DNA of 64,000 nt from Granulosicoccus sp045106855. Its GTDB lineage: Bacteria > Pseudomonadota > Gammaproteobacteria > Granulosicoccales > Granulosicoccaceae. Positions 53,980-63,406 of this stretch are shown one piece after another (within the stretch, counting starts at the first letter, position 1; each line of letters opens with the position of its first letter). The notes below the pieces were generated by a model. It ran no database searches. It worked only from the letters and a program-made list of their open reading frames with translations, and was not told where the DNA came from. A program made the position numbers and the translations under genes. The stretch spans positions 95,604 to 159,603 of the forward strand of contig JBGCFI010000008.1 in assembly GCA_045106855.1 (NCBI GenBank). Direction: 5' to 3'.

Positions 53980-54918
53980 TTGATCAATAAGGCCATCAGG
54001 TTTCTGCCCATTTTCAACCTGGCCGATACTGCGCATTATCTGCGCAACCGATTCGTCTATCAGGCTTCTGGCCGCTTCATGTGGCGTCACGATTATTCTG
54101 GGATGTTTCCAGAATGGGTGAGTATCTGGTAGTGGCTCATGATGAAAAACATCAAGCAAAGCTCCGGACAACTGCCCGTCATCAATGGCATTGAGTAGAT
54201 CCACATCGACAAGATGCTTGCCACGCGCACAGTTTATGATAAACGCACCACAAGGCAGCTGGCTGAACAGCTGGGCGTTGAGGATGCCTTGAGTCTCTTC
54301 GGTGAGCGCCAGCAAGCACACCAGAACATCGGTATTAGCCAGAAATTGGGGCAGGGCATCAGCTCCGTGAACCTGGCAAACCCCTGTCGGTGGAGTTTTG
54401 AAGGTACGACTCCAGCACGTGGCAGGATATCCATTGAGTACGAGCCGCGAGGCCACGGCAAAACCCAGGATACCAGCACCTAGAATTCCGACACGCGTGT
54501 CTTCGGATCGCCTGACCGGGAGTCCATGTACCCACTTGGCCTGGCGCTGCGCAACGTCGAATTCATGAAAATTTCTTTGTGCATGAAGGGTTCCATACAG
54601 CACGTACTCCGCCATTTGCGAGGCCATTCCTGCATCCTGGAGGCGAATCAGCTTTACGTTGTCAGGAAGCGCGGGATGTTTCAGCAGTTGATCGACTCCG
54701 GCAGCCATTGCATAGACATGGGTCAGATTGGTAAGACCATCAAAAAAGTCATCAGGTGGCATCCATACAATCGCCGCACTTATCGAGGAACGATCATCTT
54801 CTGAAATAGTCTCTCTGGCATCGAGTAGCGTATGCGAAAACGGGGGTGTTTTAAGAGCCTGCCTGAACGCCGACAACATTTGCCCGTCATCACCCTGACA
54901 GTAAAACAGAAAGTTCAC
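53965..54918 (-). CDS. ghrA: GhrA-like 2-hydroxyacid dehydrogenase (glyoxylate/hydroxypyruvate reductase)
   Basis: A 317-residue D-isomer-specific dehydrogenase. The NAD(P) motif is GILGAGILG. Catalytic residues are Arg in NCARGKHLV, Glu in FHHEPLP and His in TPHEAA. The IWMPPDD, YAMAAGVDQLL and QDAGMASQMAEYVL segments put it with GhrA, which reduces glyoxylate and hydroxypyruvate with NADPH. The start is GTG at 54918, overlapping the stop of the flavin reductase gene (GTGA), so the two are translationally coupled. Confidence 0.88.
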   Translation of the reverse strand: MNFLFYCQGDDGQMLSAFRQALKTPPFSHTLLDARETISEDDRSSISAAIVWMPPDDFFDGLTNLTHVYAMAAGVDQLLKHPALPDNVKLIRLQDAGMASQMAEYVLYGTLHAQRNFHEFDVAQRQAKWVHGLPVRRSEDTRVGILGAGILGFAVASRLVLNGYPATCWSRTFKTPPTGVCQVHGADALPQFLANTDVLVCLLALTEETQGILNAQLFSQLPCGAFIINCARGKHLVDVDLLNAIDDGQLSGALLDVFHHEPLPDTHPFWKHPRIIVTPHEAARSLIDESVAQIMRSIGQVENGQKPDGLIDQSRGY

Positions 54919-55505
54919 AGCGGAACGGGTTCTACCACAGCGAATCGCCTGTCGGTGTAGATCAGGGGTTCTCCACTGGTTGTACGCACATCCACAACCT
55001 TGCCAAAAAACACGCGATGGGTGCCATGCACTTGTTCAGATTCAACAACGCAATCCAGAGCAACCAGTGCGTCACTCAAGATGGGAGAGCCAGTGGTTAG
55101 GCGAGTCCATACACCGATGTCGAAACGGGTATTGGTAAGTTCTTCGACCAGACCTGCAAACACCATTGCCAGTTCAACGCAGGAGCTGGGCAGGATATTC
55201 ACTGCAAAGTGGCCACTGCCTAGAGCCATGTCACAGAACTCATTGTCTGAATTTACACAAATCAGCACCAGTGCTGGATCTGCGCACACCGAGCACATCG
55301 AGCTTACTGTAAGCCCTGTATCCACCTCATCATGCGTGGTCGTGACTACGCAAACACCATTGGCTGCTAGCGAAAGCGCTGAGGTAAACGCTGAAGCTGT
55401 GATAGTCGGTGTGTTCTCGTTGGCGGTGGTGGGTGACAAATCAGTTACCTGTTCTTTCGGATGTTCGGGCTCCGCACAGCTTGCGAGAGTGGCATAGTGC
55501 ACCAC
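54915..55505 (-). CDS. Flavin reductase-like domain protein
   Basis: A 196-residue split-barrel FMN-binding protein. After a polar N-terminus of about 35 residues come AANGVCVVTTT, GLTVSSMCSVCADPALVLICVN and the closing GKVVDVRTTSGEPLIYTDRRF, as in the HpaC/ActVB family that supplies reduced flavin to two-component monooxygenases. The start is GTG 55505 with AGAGG five bases upstream. It is coupled to the GhrA-like gene. No monooxygenase partner is adjacent. It lies 64 bases after gltA in the same direction. Confidence 0.87.
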   Translation of the reverse strand: MVHYATLASCAEPEHPKEQVTDLSPTTANENTPTITASAFTSALSLAANGVCVVTTTHDEVDTGLTVSSMCSVCADPALVLICVNSDNEFCDMALGSGHFAVNILPSSCVELAMVFAGLVEELTNTRFDIGVWTRLTTGSPILSDALVALDCVVESEQVHGTHRVFFGKVVDVRTTSGEPLIYTDRRFAVVEPVPL

Positions 55506-55569
55506 CGAATCCTCTTGAGACAGGATTCAGTGGGTTTAAAAGATTCTGGTTGAAGCAGGAATGTTAAAA

Positions 55570-56853
55570 CTATTTGACAGGGTAGTCCCGCTGAGGAGCC
55601 CCAGTGTAGATCTGCCTGGGCCGCCCGATACGAAATTCGGGATCTTCATGCATTTCCATCCAGTGCGAAATCCAGCCTACGGTTCGCGACATGGCAAACA
55701 TGACGGTAAACATGTCCATAGGGATATCCAGCGCTCGCAGAATGATGCCCGAGTAGAAATCAACGTTTGGATATAGTTTGCGTTCGACAAAGTATTGATC
55801 GGCTAATGTCGCTTTTTCCAATTCCATAGCCAACTCGAACAAGGGCTGGTCACCGTCCAGATCGTTGAGAAGGTCGTGGCACATCTTCTGGATAAGACGG
55901 GCGCGTGGATCAAAATTCTTGTAAACGCGATGGCCAAATCCCATGAGTCTGAACGGATCGTTTTTGTCTTTGGCCCGGGCAATTGTCTGTTCGATGGTTT
56001 GCCCTGAGTAAAGGATGTTATCCAGCATGTTGATAACGGCTTCATTTGCGCCACCGTGGGCTGGTCCCCATAAGCAGGCAATACCTGAAGCAATTGATGC
56101 AAACGGGTTAGCACCCGAGCTGCCAGCCAGGCGCACGGTTGATGTGCTGGCATTCTGTTCATGATCGGCATGTAAAATCATGATGAGTTCTATGGCTTTG
56201 ACGGCAACCGGGTTAAGCGTAAAATCTTCGGCAGGTACTGCGAACATAAGTCGAGTGAAATTTTCTACATAGCTAAGGTTGTTGTCCGGGTACATGAAGG
56301 GCTGACCACGATGATGCTTGTAACAGTACGACGCGATAGTCGGCATTTTCGCGATAAGTCTTTGTGCCGAGATTTCGCGATGTTCGGGGTTATTGATATC
56401 AACCGAGTCATGGTAGAACGATGACAAGGCGCCGACAGTACCCACCAGCATGGCCATGGGGTGAGCGTCGTAACGAAAACCGTCCACAAAATCCCTGATA
56501 TTTTCATGCACCATGGTGTGCTGGGAGATTGTGTGCGTGAAATTCCTGCTCTGCTCAGGAGTGGGTAGCTCTCCGTACATCAACAGATAGCAGACCTCGA
56601 GATAGTTGCTGTGTTCGGCTAATTGTTCGATGGGATAACCGCGATAGAGCAGGATGCCCTCGTCACCATCAATAAACGTAATAGCGCTCTTGCAGCTTGC
56701 AGTGGTGGCAAAACCCGGATCGTAGGTGAATAGCCCGGTGTTTTTGTACAGTGTACGTACGTCGGCAACGTCTGGCCCGCAAGTTGGACTTATGCGCGGA
56801 ACCTCGCACTCTCGGCCGTCTTCTGTGCTTATTTTTATGGTGCGTTCAGTCAT
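55570..56853 (-). CDS. gltA: Citrate synthase
   Basis: A 427-residue type II (NADH-sensitive, hexameric) citrate synthase that condenses acetyl-CoA and oxaloacetate. Catalytic residues are visible: His in LWGPAHGGANEAV, His in FGHRVYKNFDPRA, and Asp in VDFYSGIIL. HADHEQNASTSTVRLAGSSGANPF (in part) is conserved. The ATG at 56853 has GGAGA at the right distance. The ATG at 56859 sits directly on that site and is less likely. Confidence 0.97.
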   Translation of the reverse strand: MTERTIKISTEDGRECEVPRISPTCGPDVADVRTLYKNTGLFTYDPGFATTASCKSAITFIDGDEGILLYRGYPIEQLAEHSNYLEVCYLLMYGELPTPEQSRNFTHTISQHTMVHENIRDFVDGFRYDAHPMAMLVGTVGALSSFYHDSVDINNPEHREISAQRLIAKMPTIASYCYKHHRGQPFMYPDNNLSYVENFTRLMFAVPAEDFTLNPVAVKAIELIMILHADHEQNASTSTVRLAGSSGANPFASIASGIACLWGPAHGGANEAVINMLDNILYSGQTIEQTIARAKDKNDPFRLMGFGHRVYKNFDPRARLIQKMCHDLLNDLDGDQPLFELAMELEKATLADQYFVERKLYPNVDFYSGIILRALDIPMDMFTVMFAMSRTVGWISHWMEMHEDPEFRIGRPRQIYTGAPQRDYPVK

Positions 56854-57028
56854 CAACATTCTCCAACGTATATCATCCTATTATAAGGTCAAAGCCACTT
56901 GCACTTGGCAATAGAAACTATTGGCTGTGTCATCCCGACGCAACCAGAGCTCGTTATTTTTTTGGCTATACTCAGTCAGGTAATTATAAAGGCACGGATT
57001 GCCTGCAAGATCAACAAGGCGCTCCGGT

Positions 57029-57790
57029 ATGATCGACACTACTCAATTTGCATTATTATCCCGGGTTTGTCGCCCCTTGGTCGTTGTAGTGTCTGTGATA
57101 ATTTCCAGCGCTTGCGGGACTCCAGGGTCATCCTCCAGCGAAACAGGCGCATGGCTGCCGGGTGTGGCAGTGATTGGCAGTGCAGCAAAAATCGGGCTCA
57201 AAGCGCCGGTGAATGCATCGCGTATGTCATCTGATCTCGCCATGCTACTAGGCCAGCGCAGCGACGTTACGGTAACATCTTTGCCCGCTTTGCGTGAAAT
57301 CGTCGGTGCTGCGCCTCATGATGAAATGATGGCGTTTTATGCGCGACATGGACGATTTGCCCCCTATCAGATACAACGTTTGATGGCCGCCAATCTGCCT
57401 GCATCGAAGGCGATAGCGGTTCGCCTCGAAGCGGACACGGTAGAACGACTGCCGCTGTTGCGTGAAAATGTTTTGAATTCGGCCGGTATGGTGCTGGCGG
57501 ATCGGGAACGACATACCTATACAACGCGTCGAGTCACAAGGATATCCGCTACCTTGCTGAATCTACGCAATGGGCGGGTTATCTGGACGCGCCAGTATCG
57601 GGTTTCACCGGAGACAGCCCTGAGCTCGGATCAACTGATGGGTCGCAGTTTTAGTTCAAGTGTTGCGGCGGCCGTGGCCAACACACTCGTCAATGGTCTG
57701 AACGAAACCCGCTACCCTGAGCCTGTGCCGTTACTTGATTCGGTCCAGGTACTGTTGGAGGAGGTGGCCTACAACGCACCTCTAAGATGA
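57029..57790 (+). CDS. Putative lipoprotein, unknown function
   Basis: A 253-residue protein starting at ATG 57029, with a hydrophobic signal and a lipobox-like Ser-Ser-Ala-Cys29 that suggests lipidation. The mature part has a VAVIGSAAKIGLKAP strand, a MAFYARHGRFAPYQI helix, a RTYTTRR-type basic strand and NGRVIWTRQYRV. This resembles proteins with a TolB-like or CsgG-like alpha/beta fold that sense the envelope, but no family can be named. A longer frame from 56999 lacks support. It has no clear operon partner and is divergent from gltA. Confidence 0.65.
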   Translation: MIDTTQFALLSRVCRPLVVVVSVIISSACGTPGSSSSETGAWLPGVAVIGSAAKIGLKAPVNASRMSSDLAMLLGQRSDVTVTSLPALREIVGAAPHDEMMAFYARHGRFAPYQIQRLMAANLPASKAIAVRLEADTVERLPLLRENVLNSAGMVLADRERHTYTTRRVTRISATLLNLRNGRVIWTRQYRVSPETALSSDQLMGRSFSSSVAAAVANTLVNGLNETRYPEPVPLLDSVQVLLEEVAYNAPLR

Positions 57791-58108
57791 CGCTGTTCAT
57801 TAAATACGCGTGGGCACATGTGAAAAATCGTAAACCCTTTGACGCAAGCAGGGTGTCGGATCATGCGATTTCGTCACAGGTTTTGAGACTATTCATGCCT
57901 GACAGTGGCTATTGCGGACCAATTTCAGCGGTTTTCGGACTGAAACGCCACTTATCATGATAATCAGTTAACGGTTTCTTTGAAACGCAACAACTAGTTG
58001 TAATCGAACGGTAATATGTTAGCTTATCTCGCTGGTTGGCGCCGAATGGGTGACGTGCCTTTGCACCAACTCGACATATCTCAGACCAAAACATTTGGAG
58101 CATCATAA
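57791..58108. other. Leader region of the aapJQMP operon
   Basis: About 320 bases without a gene. A TAATAT at 58012-58017 could serve as a -10 element for aapJ, but no convincing -35 hexamer is at the right distance. An ACTAGT palindrome and AT-rich stretches lie before it. The abundance of the binding protein implies a strong or activated promoter here. Confidence 0.45.
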
Positions 58109-59122
58109 ATGCAACTAGTAAAAACAATGGCCGTCTCAGCGATACTCGCTGCAACAGCTGGCCTTGCACACGCGGATGAAACGCTGAACGCCGTTAAAGA
58201 CAAAGGATTTGTTCAATGTGGTGTATCACAAGGTCTTCCAGGTTTCTCTAACCCGGACGATCAGGGTAACTGGACGGGTCTTGATGTGGAGTATTGCCGG
58301 GCAATGGCCGCAGCTATCTTCAATGACCCTCAGGCGGTTAAATTTACGCCTCTGTCTGCCAAGGTTCGTTTCACAGCACTTACCTCCGGAGAGATCGATG
58401 TACTTGCTCGGAATACCACCTGGACAATGAGCAGGGACAGTGATTTCGGCGAATTCGTTGGCGTCAACTACTACGACGGCCAGGGATTTATGGTTCCTAC
58501 CAACCTGGGTGTGAGTAGCGCGCTTGAGCTGGACGGTGCGGCTGTCTGCACTAACACAGGTACAACCACTGAGTTGAATGTGGCTGACTTTTTTCGTGCA
58601 AACAATCTGCAATACACCGTTGTAGCTTTCGAAAAAGCAGACGAAGTTGTTGCCGCCTATGACTCTGGTCGCTGTGATGTATACACCACTGACCGTTCGG
58701 GCCTGGCAGCTCAACGTAGCAAGCTGTCTAAGCCGGATGATCACGTTGTATTGCCTGAAATCATCTCCAAAGAGCCGCTGGGCCCACTAGTGCGTCATGG
58801 TGACAGCCAATGGGGTGACATTGCACGTTGGACTCTCAACTGCATGATCAATGCGGAAGAGGCAGGTATTACTTCGGCCAATGTGGCTGATATGGCGTCA
58901 ACAGATGATCCTAACATCAAGAGAATTCTGGGCACTGAGGGCGATTTGGGTACCAAGATCGGCCTTGACAACGGATTCTGCGCAAACGTGATTGCAGGTG
59001 TTGGAAACTACGGCGAGAGTTATGATCGTAATGTGGGTCCAGATACCCCGCTGAAGCTCGATCGAGGTGTTAATGCGCTCTGGTCCGACGGTGGAATCCT
59101 GTACGCGCCGCCTCAGCGATAA
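58109..59122 (+). CDS. aapJ: General L-amino-acid ABC transporter, substrate-binding protein AapJ
   Basis: A 337-residue periplasmic binding protein. The signal peptide is 1-22 (cleavage after AHA before Asp-Glu-Thr). VKDKGFVQCGVSQGLPGFSNPD and GLDVEYCRAMAAAIF are the AapJ/BztA opening. RNTTWTMSRD and YDSGRCDVYTTDRSGLAAQR are also typical, and the conserved cysteines likely form disulfides. It binds a broad range of L-amino acids. The gene is followed by a strong terminator-like hairpin and then by the permease genes, so it is probably made in excess over them. Confidence 0.94.
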   Translation: MQLVKTMAVSAILAATAGLAHADETLNAVKDKGFVQCGVSQGLPGFSNPDDQGNWTGLDVEYCRAMAAAIFNDPQAVKFTPLSAKVRFTALTSGEIDVLARNTTWTMSRDSDFGEFVGVNYYDGQGFMVPTNLGVSSALELDGAAVCTNTGTTTELNVADFFRANNLQYTVVAFEKADEVVAAYDSGRCDVYTTDRSGLAAQRSKLSKPDDHVVLPEIISKEPLGPLVRHGDSQWGDIARWTLNCMINAEEAGITSANVADMASTDDPNIKRILGTEGDLGTKIGLDNGFCANVIAGVGNYGESYDRNVGPDTPLKLDRGVNALWSDGGILYAPPQR

Positions 59123-59180
59123 TTCTGTCGTTTAGTTGTTTCTGCGTCAGTCTTGTTGGTGTGACTGAACATGCTCCAAA

Positions 59181-59207
59181 GGGGTCGCTATTGCGACCCC
59201 TTTTTTT
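59181..59207 (+). terminator. Terminator/attenuator between aapJ and aapQ
   Basis: GGGGTCGC (59181-59188), loop TATT, GCGACCCC (59193-59200) and seven T residues (59201-59207). This perfect 8-bp rho-independent hairpin lies 59 bases after the aapJ stop. Partial read-through would allow a high ratio of binding protein to permease, as is common in ABC import operons. Confidence 0.92.
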
Positions 59208-59230
59208 ATGTGACGAAGAGTGCATTGTAA

Positions 59231-60424
59231 ATGGCAAAGATTTCTGATTCGGCGGTGCCGGCACCTCCGTTCTGGCGCAATCCCGCTTTTCGGGCCGTGT
59301 TTTATCAGGCTGTGGCAATCCTGCTCCTCGTCTGGCTGGTCATCGAAATTGTTAGTAACACGGCGACAAATATGGAACGCCAGGGGCTGGCGTCAGGCTT
59401 TGGTTTTCTCACATCCTCAGCAGGCTTCGGTATTATTTCGACGCCCTTTGTCTCGTATAGCGAGGAGTCAAACTACCTGACAGTTTTTCTTGTCGGTCTG
59501 GTCAATACCATCATTATTGCCTTTGTCGGATGTGTGCTCGCTTTGTTTCTGGGATTCCTTATCGGTATTGCCCGTCTTTCGAGCAACTGGCTGATCCAGA
59601 AAGTCGCAACGTTTTACATTGAGCTTTTTCGCAATGTCCCGTTGCTGCTGCAAATACTTTTCTGGTACAGCGCTGTTCTCAAACCCTTGCCTGGTCCGCG
59701 GCAATTGCACGAAGCTGGTGATGCGGTTTTCTTTTCAATTAATAATCGTGGATTGATTTTCGCCGAACCCGTCGGGCAACCGGGTTTTAGTTACGTCTGG
59801 TACGCTTTTTTTGGCGCAATTGTTCTCACTTGGCTGTTAAAAAAATGGTCAACGGCGCGTCAGATGAAAACCGGCCAGCAGTTTCCGATGTTTCTTACGG
59901 GAATTGCGCTTATTGTCGGCGCACCATTGGTCACTTTTCTACTTATGGGGCGCCCGCTGGCCTTTGAACCGGCCGAAATGTCGCGCTTTGCCTTGCGCGG
60001 TGGTGTCACGATTATTCCTGAGTTTGTTGCTTTGCTGCTTGCTCTGGTTATTTATACGGCGGCCTTTATTGCTGAGATTGTACGTGCAGGCATTCAGGCA
60101 GTCAGTCATGGGCAGACCGAAGCCGCTTCAGCGCTGGGCATCAAACCTTCGCATCGTATGCGATTGGTTGTGATACCTCAGGCGATGCGTGTGATCGTGC
60201 CGCCCTTGACCAGTCAGTTTTTGAATCTGACCAAAAATTCGTCGTTGGCAACAGCTATCGCGTATCCCGATCTTTTTTCCGTGTTCGCGGGGACCACACT
60301 CAACCAAACGGGCCAGGCAGTAGAAATCATGGCAATGACGCTGGCCGTCTATCTGACTTTAAGCCTTCTGACATCAGGTTTCATGAACTGGTACAACTCG
60401 CGCATCGCGCTGGTGGAGCGATAG
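59231..60424 (+). CDS. aapQ: General L-amino-acid ABC transporter permease AapQ
   Basis: A 397-residue permease of the AapQ/BztB type, longer than HisQ-like permeases because of a large extracytoplasmic insertion. Segments include FTSSAGFGIISTPFVSY, NTIIIAFVGCVLALFLGFLIG, the YIELFRNVPLLLQ helix, and an EAASALGIKPSHRMRLVVIPQAMRVIVP coupling loop (given in part). It begins 23 bases after the terminator and ends three bases before aapM. It pairs with AapM in the membrane. Confidence 0.93.
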   Translation: MAKISDSAVPAPPFWRNPAFRAVFYQAVAILLLVWLVIEIVSNTATNMERQGLASGFGFLTSSAGFGIISTPFVSYSEESNYLTVFLVGLVNTIIIAFVGCVLALFLGFLIGIARLSSNWLIQKVATFYIELFRNVPLLLQILFWYSAVLKPLPGPRQLHEAGDAVFFSINNRGLIFAEPVGQPGFSYVWYAFFGAIVLTWLLKKWSTARQMKTGQQFPMFLTGIALIVGAPLVTFLLMGRPLAFEPAEMSRFALRGGVTIIPEFVALLLALVIYTAAFIAEIVRAGIQAVSHGQTEAASALGIKPSHRMRLVVIPQAMRVIVPPLTSQFLNLTKNSSLATAIAYPDLFSVFAGTTLNQTGQAVEIMAMTLAVYLTLSLLTSGFMNWYNSRIALVER

Positions 60425-60427
60425 TCC

Positions 60428-61738
60428 ATGGCATTCGAAAACCAATATCCGAATGGTGGCGTGGTCAATGCTGGCGACCTGCCCGATAAACCAGCGCCGA
60501 TACGCACTGACGGTCTGATCGCATGGATGCGGGATAATCTGTTCAACGGCATGTTCAACTCTATGTTGAGTCTCGTGGCCTTGGCCCTGATTATCTACAC
60601 GGTGCCGCCGGCGCTTAACTGGTTGATTTTCAACGCCAGCTGGGTAGGGGGTGCTGATGCTTGCCGGGCCAATCCCGACGGAGCATGCTGGCCTTTCGTG
60701 ACTTCCCGCTGGGAACAGTTTCTTTATGGTTTCTACGAAAAATCCGAACGCTGGCGAATAGACATATTGCTGGCAATCCTTGCCGTAGGCATTGTTCTGA
60801 TGGTTTGGGAAAACGCACCGGGCAGGCGCCTGGTTGCCGTGTTCATGCTATTCGTTTATCCGTTGCTGGCATTTTTCATGATGTACGGCATTGTGGCAAT
60901 CAACATGATGTGGATAGCAGGTCCGTTAATCGTTCTGGGGCTGTTATTGTTGATTTTTACTGGCGGTTACTTGCGTATTTTTAGCGCATTGTTGTTTGTC
61001 GCAGGCTCCGCGCTGGCCTACAAAGTAATAGATGGGACGGTACAGTCCATCTACCCCTTGGGCGAGTACGCGTTGCCCATCGTCGATACACCGCAATGGG
61101 GTGGATTTACTCTGACACTGGTCATTGCGTTGAGTGGCATCGTTGCCTCCTTGCCTCTGGGTGTCGTACTGGCACTTGGGCGTCGCTCGAAGATGCCAAT
61201 TATCAGTCTCTTCTGTACTATTTTTATTGAGTTCTGGCGTGGTATTCCGTTGGTTGCCGTTCTGTTTATGGCGACGATCATGTTCCCCTTGTTCTTGCCC
61301 GAGGGCGTCACCTTCGATCAGTTGTTGCGTGCTGTCATCGGTGTGGCACTGTTTGCATCGGCTTACATGGCTGAAGTGGTGCGAGGCGGTTTGCAAGCTA
61401 TTCCAAAAGGTCAGTATGAAGGGGCCATGGCACTTGGTCTGCCTTATTCGAAAATGATGCGGCTGATTGTTTTACCGCAAGCGCTTAAGGTTGTTATTCC
61501 AGGTATCGTCAACACATTTATCGGTCTGTTCAAGGACACGACGCTTGTCTTGATAATTGCCCTTTTTGATCTGTTGGGAATTGTGCAAGCTTCCATTGCA
61601 GACCCCAATTGGTCGATCAAATCCGTGCCGTACACGGGGTATGCATTCGTCGGAATTGTCTTCTGGATGTGCTGCTACAGTATGGCCCGTTACAGTCGGT
61701 ACATTGAAGCAAAACTGCATACAGGACATAAACGATGA
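60428..61738 (+). CDS. aapM: General L-amino-acid ABC transporter permease AapM
   Basis: A 436-residue permease of the AapM/BztC type with an N-terminal region of several helices before the canonical core (from about 215). The core has LVIALSGIVASLPLGVVLALGRRS, IEFWRGIPLVAVLFMATIM, the EGAMALGLPYSKMMRL coupling loop and a terminal NTFIGLFKDTTLV segment. ATG 60428 lies directly after the aapQ stop. The stop overlaps aapP by four bases (ATGA). Confidence 0.93.
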   Translation: MAFENQYPNGGVVNAGDLPDKPAPIRTDGLIAWMRDNLFNGMFNSMLSLVALALIIYTVPPALNWLIFNASWVGGADACRANPDGACWPFVTSRWEQFLYGFYEKSERWRIDILLAILAVGIVLMVWENAPGRRLVAVFMLFVYPLLAFFMMYGIVAINMMWIAGPLIVLGLLLLIFTGGYLRIFSALLFVAGSALAYKVIDGTVQSIYPLGEYALPIVDTPQWGGFTLTLVIALSGIVASLPLGVVLALGRRSKMPIISLFCTIFIEFWRGIPLVAVLFMATIMFPLFLPEGVTFDQLLRAVIGVALFASAYMAEVVRGGLQAIPKGQYEGAMALGLPYSKMMRLIVLPQALKVVIPGIVNTFIGLFKDTTLVLIIALFDLLGIVQASIADPNWSIKSVPYTGYAFVGIVFWMCCYSMARYSRYIEAKLHTGHKR

Positions 61739-62526
61739 CGCAAGGTAATTCGCAGGTATCCGGGAGCACAGTAGATATGCAGGTCAGCGAAGAACGTGTA
61801 ATAACCATTACCGATATGAACAAGTGGTACGGTGATTTTCACGTATTGAAAGACATTAATCTCACGGTTAGGCGTGGTGAGCGAATTGTCATTTGCGGGC
61901 CGTCAGGCTCCGGAAAATCCACACTCATTCGCTGTGTCAACCGGCTTGAGGAGCATCAGCAGGGTTCTATCAATGTTGATGGGATAGAGCTCAATAATGA
62001 CCTCAAGAACATTGATGCTATCCGTCGCGAAGTGGGTATGGTGTTCCAGCATTTCAATCTTTTTCCTCATCTGACTGTTCTTCAAAACTGCACGCTTGCC
62101 CCGATCTGGGTCAAGAAAATGCCCAAAAAAGACGCCGAAGAAGTGGCCATGCAGTATCTGGAGAGGGTGCGTATTCCCGAGCAGGCCGACAAGTTTCCCG
62201 GTCAGCTTTCTGGTGGGCAGCAACAGCGAGTAGCAATTGCCCGATCGCTGTGCATGAATCCGAAGATCATGTTGTTTGATGAGCCGACGTCGGCGCTCGA
62301 TCCCGAAATGATCAAGGAGGTTCTGGATGTCATGATAGAGCTTGCCAGAGAAGGGATGACCATGATTTGTGTCACCCATGAAATGGGGTTTGCCAAAACC
62401 GTCGCCAACCGGGTGATTTTCATGGATGGTGGGCAGATAATCGAAGAAAACGAGCCACAGGAATTCTTTAACAACCCCCAGTCCGAAAGGACACAGCTGT
62501 TTTTGAGTCAAATTCTTGCCCACTGA
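61735..62526 (+). CDS. aapP: General L-amino-acid ABC transporter ATP-binding protein AapP
   Basis: A 263-residue ATPase energising the AapJQM system. Walker A CGPSGSGKSTLIRCVN, signature LSGGQQQRVAIARSL, Walker B MLFDEPTSALDP, and the H-loop VTHEMGFAKTVA are all intact and match the GlnQ/HisP/AapP family. An N-terminal extension of about 20 residues precedes the first strand. The gene overlaps aapM and is the last of the operon. The 250 bases after it contain the promoter of the tRNA cluster. Confidence 0.95.
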   Translation: MTQGNSQVSGSTVDMQVSEERVITITDMNKWYGDFHVLKDINLTVRRGERIVICGPSGSGKSTLIRCVNRLEEHQQGSINVDGIELNNDLKNIDAIRREVGMVFQHFNLFPHLTVLQNCTLAPIWVKKMPKKDAEEVAMQYLERVRIPEQADKFPGQLSGGQQQRVAIARSLCMNPKIMLFDEPTSALDPEMIKEVLDVMIELAREGMTMICVTHEMGFAKTVANRVIFMDGGQIIEENEPQEFFNNPQSERTQLFLSQILAH

Positions 62527-62737
62527 GTATTGCCCGCAAGTTTAGCCGGTAATCCTTGTTCAATGACATCGCGTGTCTGATCCAGAGACTTCGATCGTCA
62601 GAAAGTAGCTCCGCGGAATAGGCTGTAACGGAATTCAGCGCGCTGGCCCGATATAGATGAGAATTGGCCGGTGGGCTGAGTTACCCCCGAATGTGTGTCG
62701 GCATTGCAAATAATTGTGGGTTAGGGTGCTCGGGTGG

Positions 62738-62767
62738 TTGACTTGTGAAATTGAATATAACTATAAT
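62738..62767 (+). promoter_or_regulatory. Promoter of the tRNA-tuf cluster
   Basis: TTGACT (62738-62743) and a consensus TATAAT (62762-62767) are separated by 18 bases. Transcription would begin near 62774, ten bases before tRNA-Tyr. The near-consensus boxes fit a strong, growth-rate-controlled stable-RNA promoter. Confidence 0.8.
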
Positions 62768-62783
62768 TATCGGCTTGCCTGAT

Positions 62784-62868
62784 GGAGGGATTCCCGAGCG
62801 GTCAAAGGGGGCAGACTGTAAATCTGCTGGTTCATCCTTCGGAGGTTCGAATCCTCCTCCCTCCACCA
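62784..62868 (+). tRNA. tRNA-Tyr (GTA)
   Basis: An 85-base class II tRNA with encoded CCA. Acceptor arm GGAGGGA pairs with TCCCTCC, and the anticodon GTA is at 62818-62820 in the CAGACTGTAAATCTG stem-loop. It has a long variable arm and GGTTCGAATCC in the T arm. It is first of three tRNAs leading into tuf, as in many gammaproteobacteria. Confidence 0.97.
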
Positions 62869-63014
62869 TCAAGCACAGTGTTTGTACAGAAGTTTGTGAA
62901 AGGTTTTGCTACTAGCGGCAGTGCGGAAGCAGCTTCTGATGTAAGCGAGGCGGGAAGGTTCTCCCCCGTTTGCGGGCTTGTTTTATCAGTAGTTTGAAGT
63001 CCCTTTGAAAAAAG

Positions 63015-63089
<75 letters not shown>

Positions 63090-63184
63090 GGGGCTTCTTT
63101 TGCAAGAATTACGCGAAGTAGTATGAATTGAAGGCAGCAAGGTTGAAGCGGAAGTCAGGCCTTTCCCGGGTCTTTCCAATGTTT

Positions 63185-63260
<76 letters not shown>

Positions 63261-63406
63261 GTGCTGCCGGCAATGACAAGTTAAATGCTCTATCCCTTTT
63301 GTTGGGCTGGGGAAAGTGGTATCACAGTATGACTACGTCGCGGCGTCGCGCGGCTGATCCTTCATGTCGACGACAGAACAACCTAATCCGGTAGAGGCAG
63401 CGCCTG

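Noticed and set aside
62681..62872. Reverse-strand frame of 63 codons
   Set aside because: It is antisense to tRNA-Tyr, a well-known source of false 'hypothetical protein' calls.
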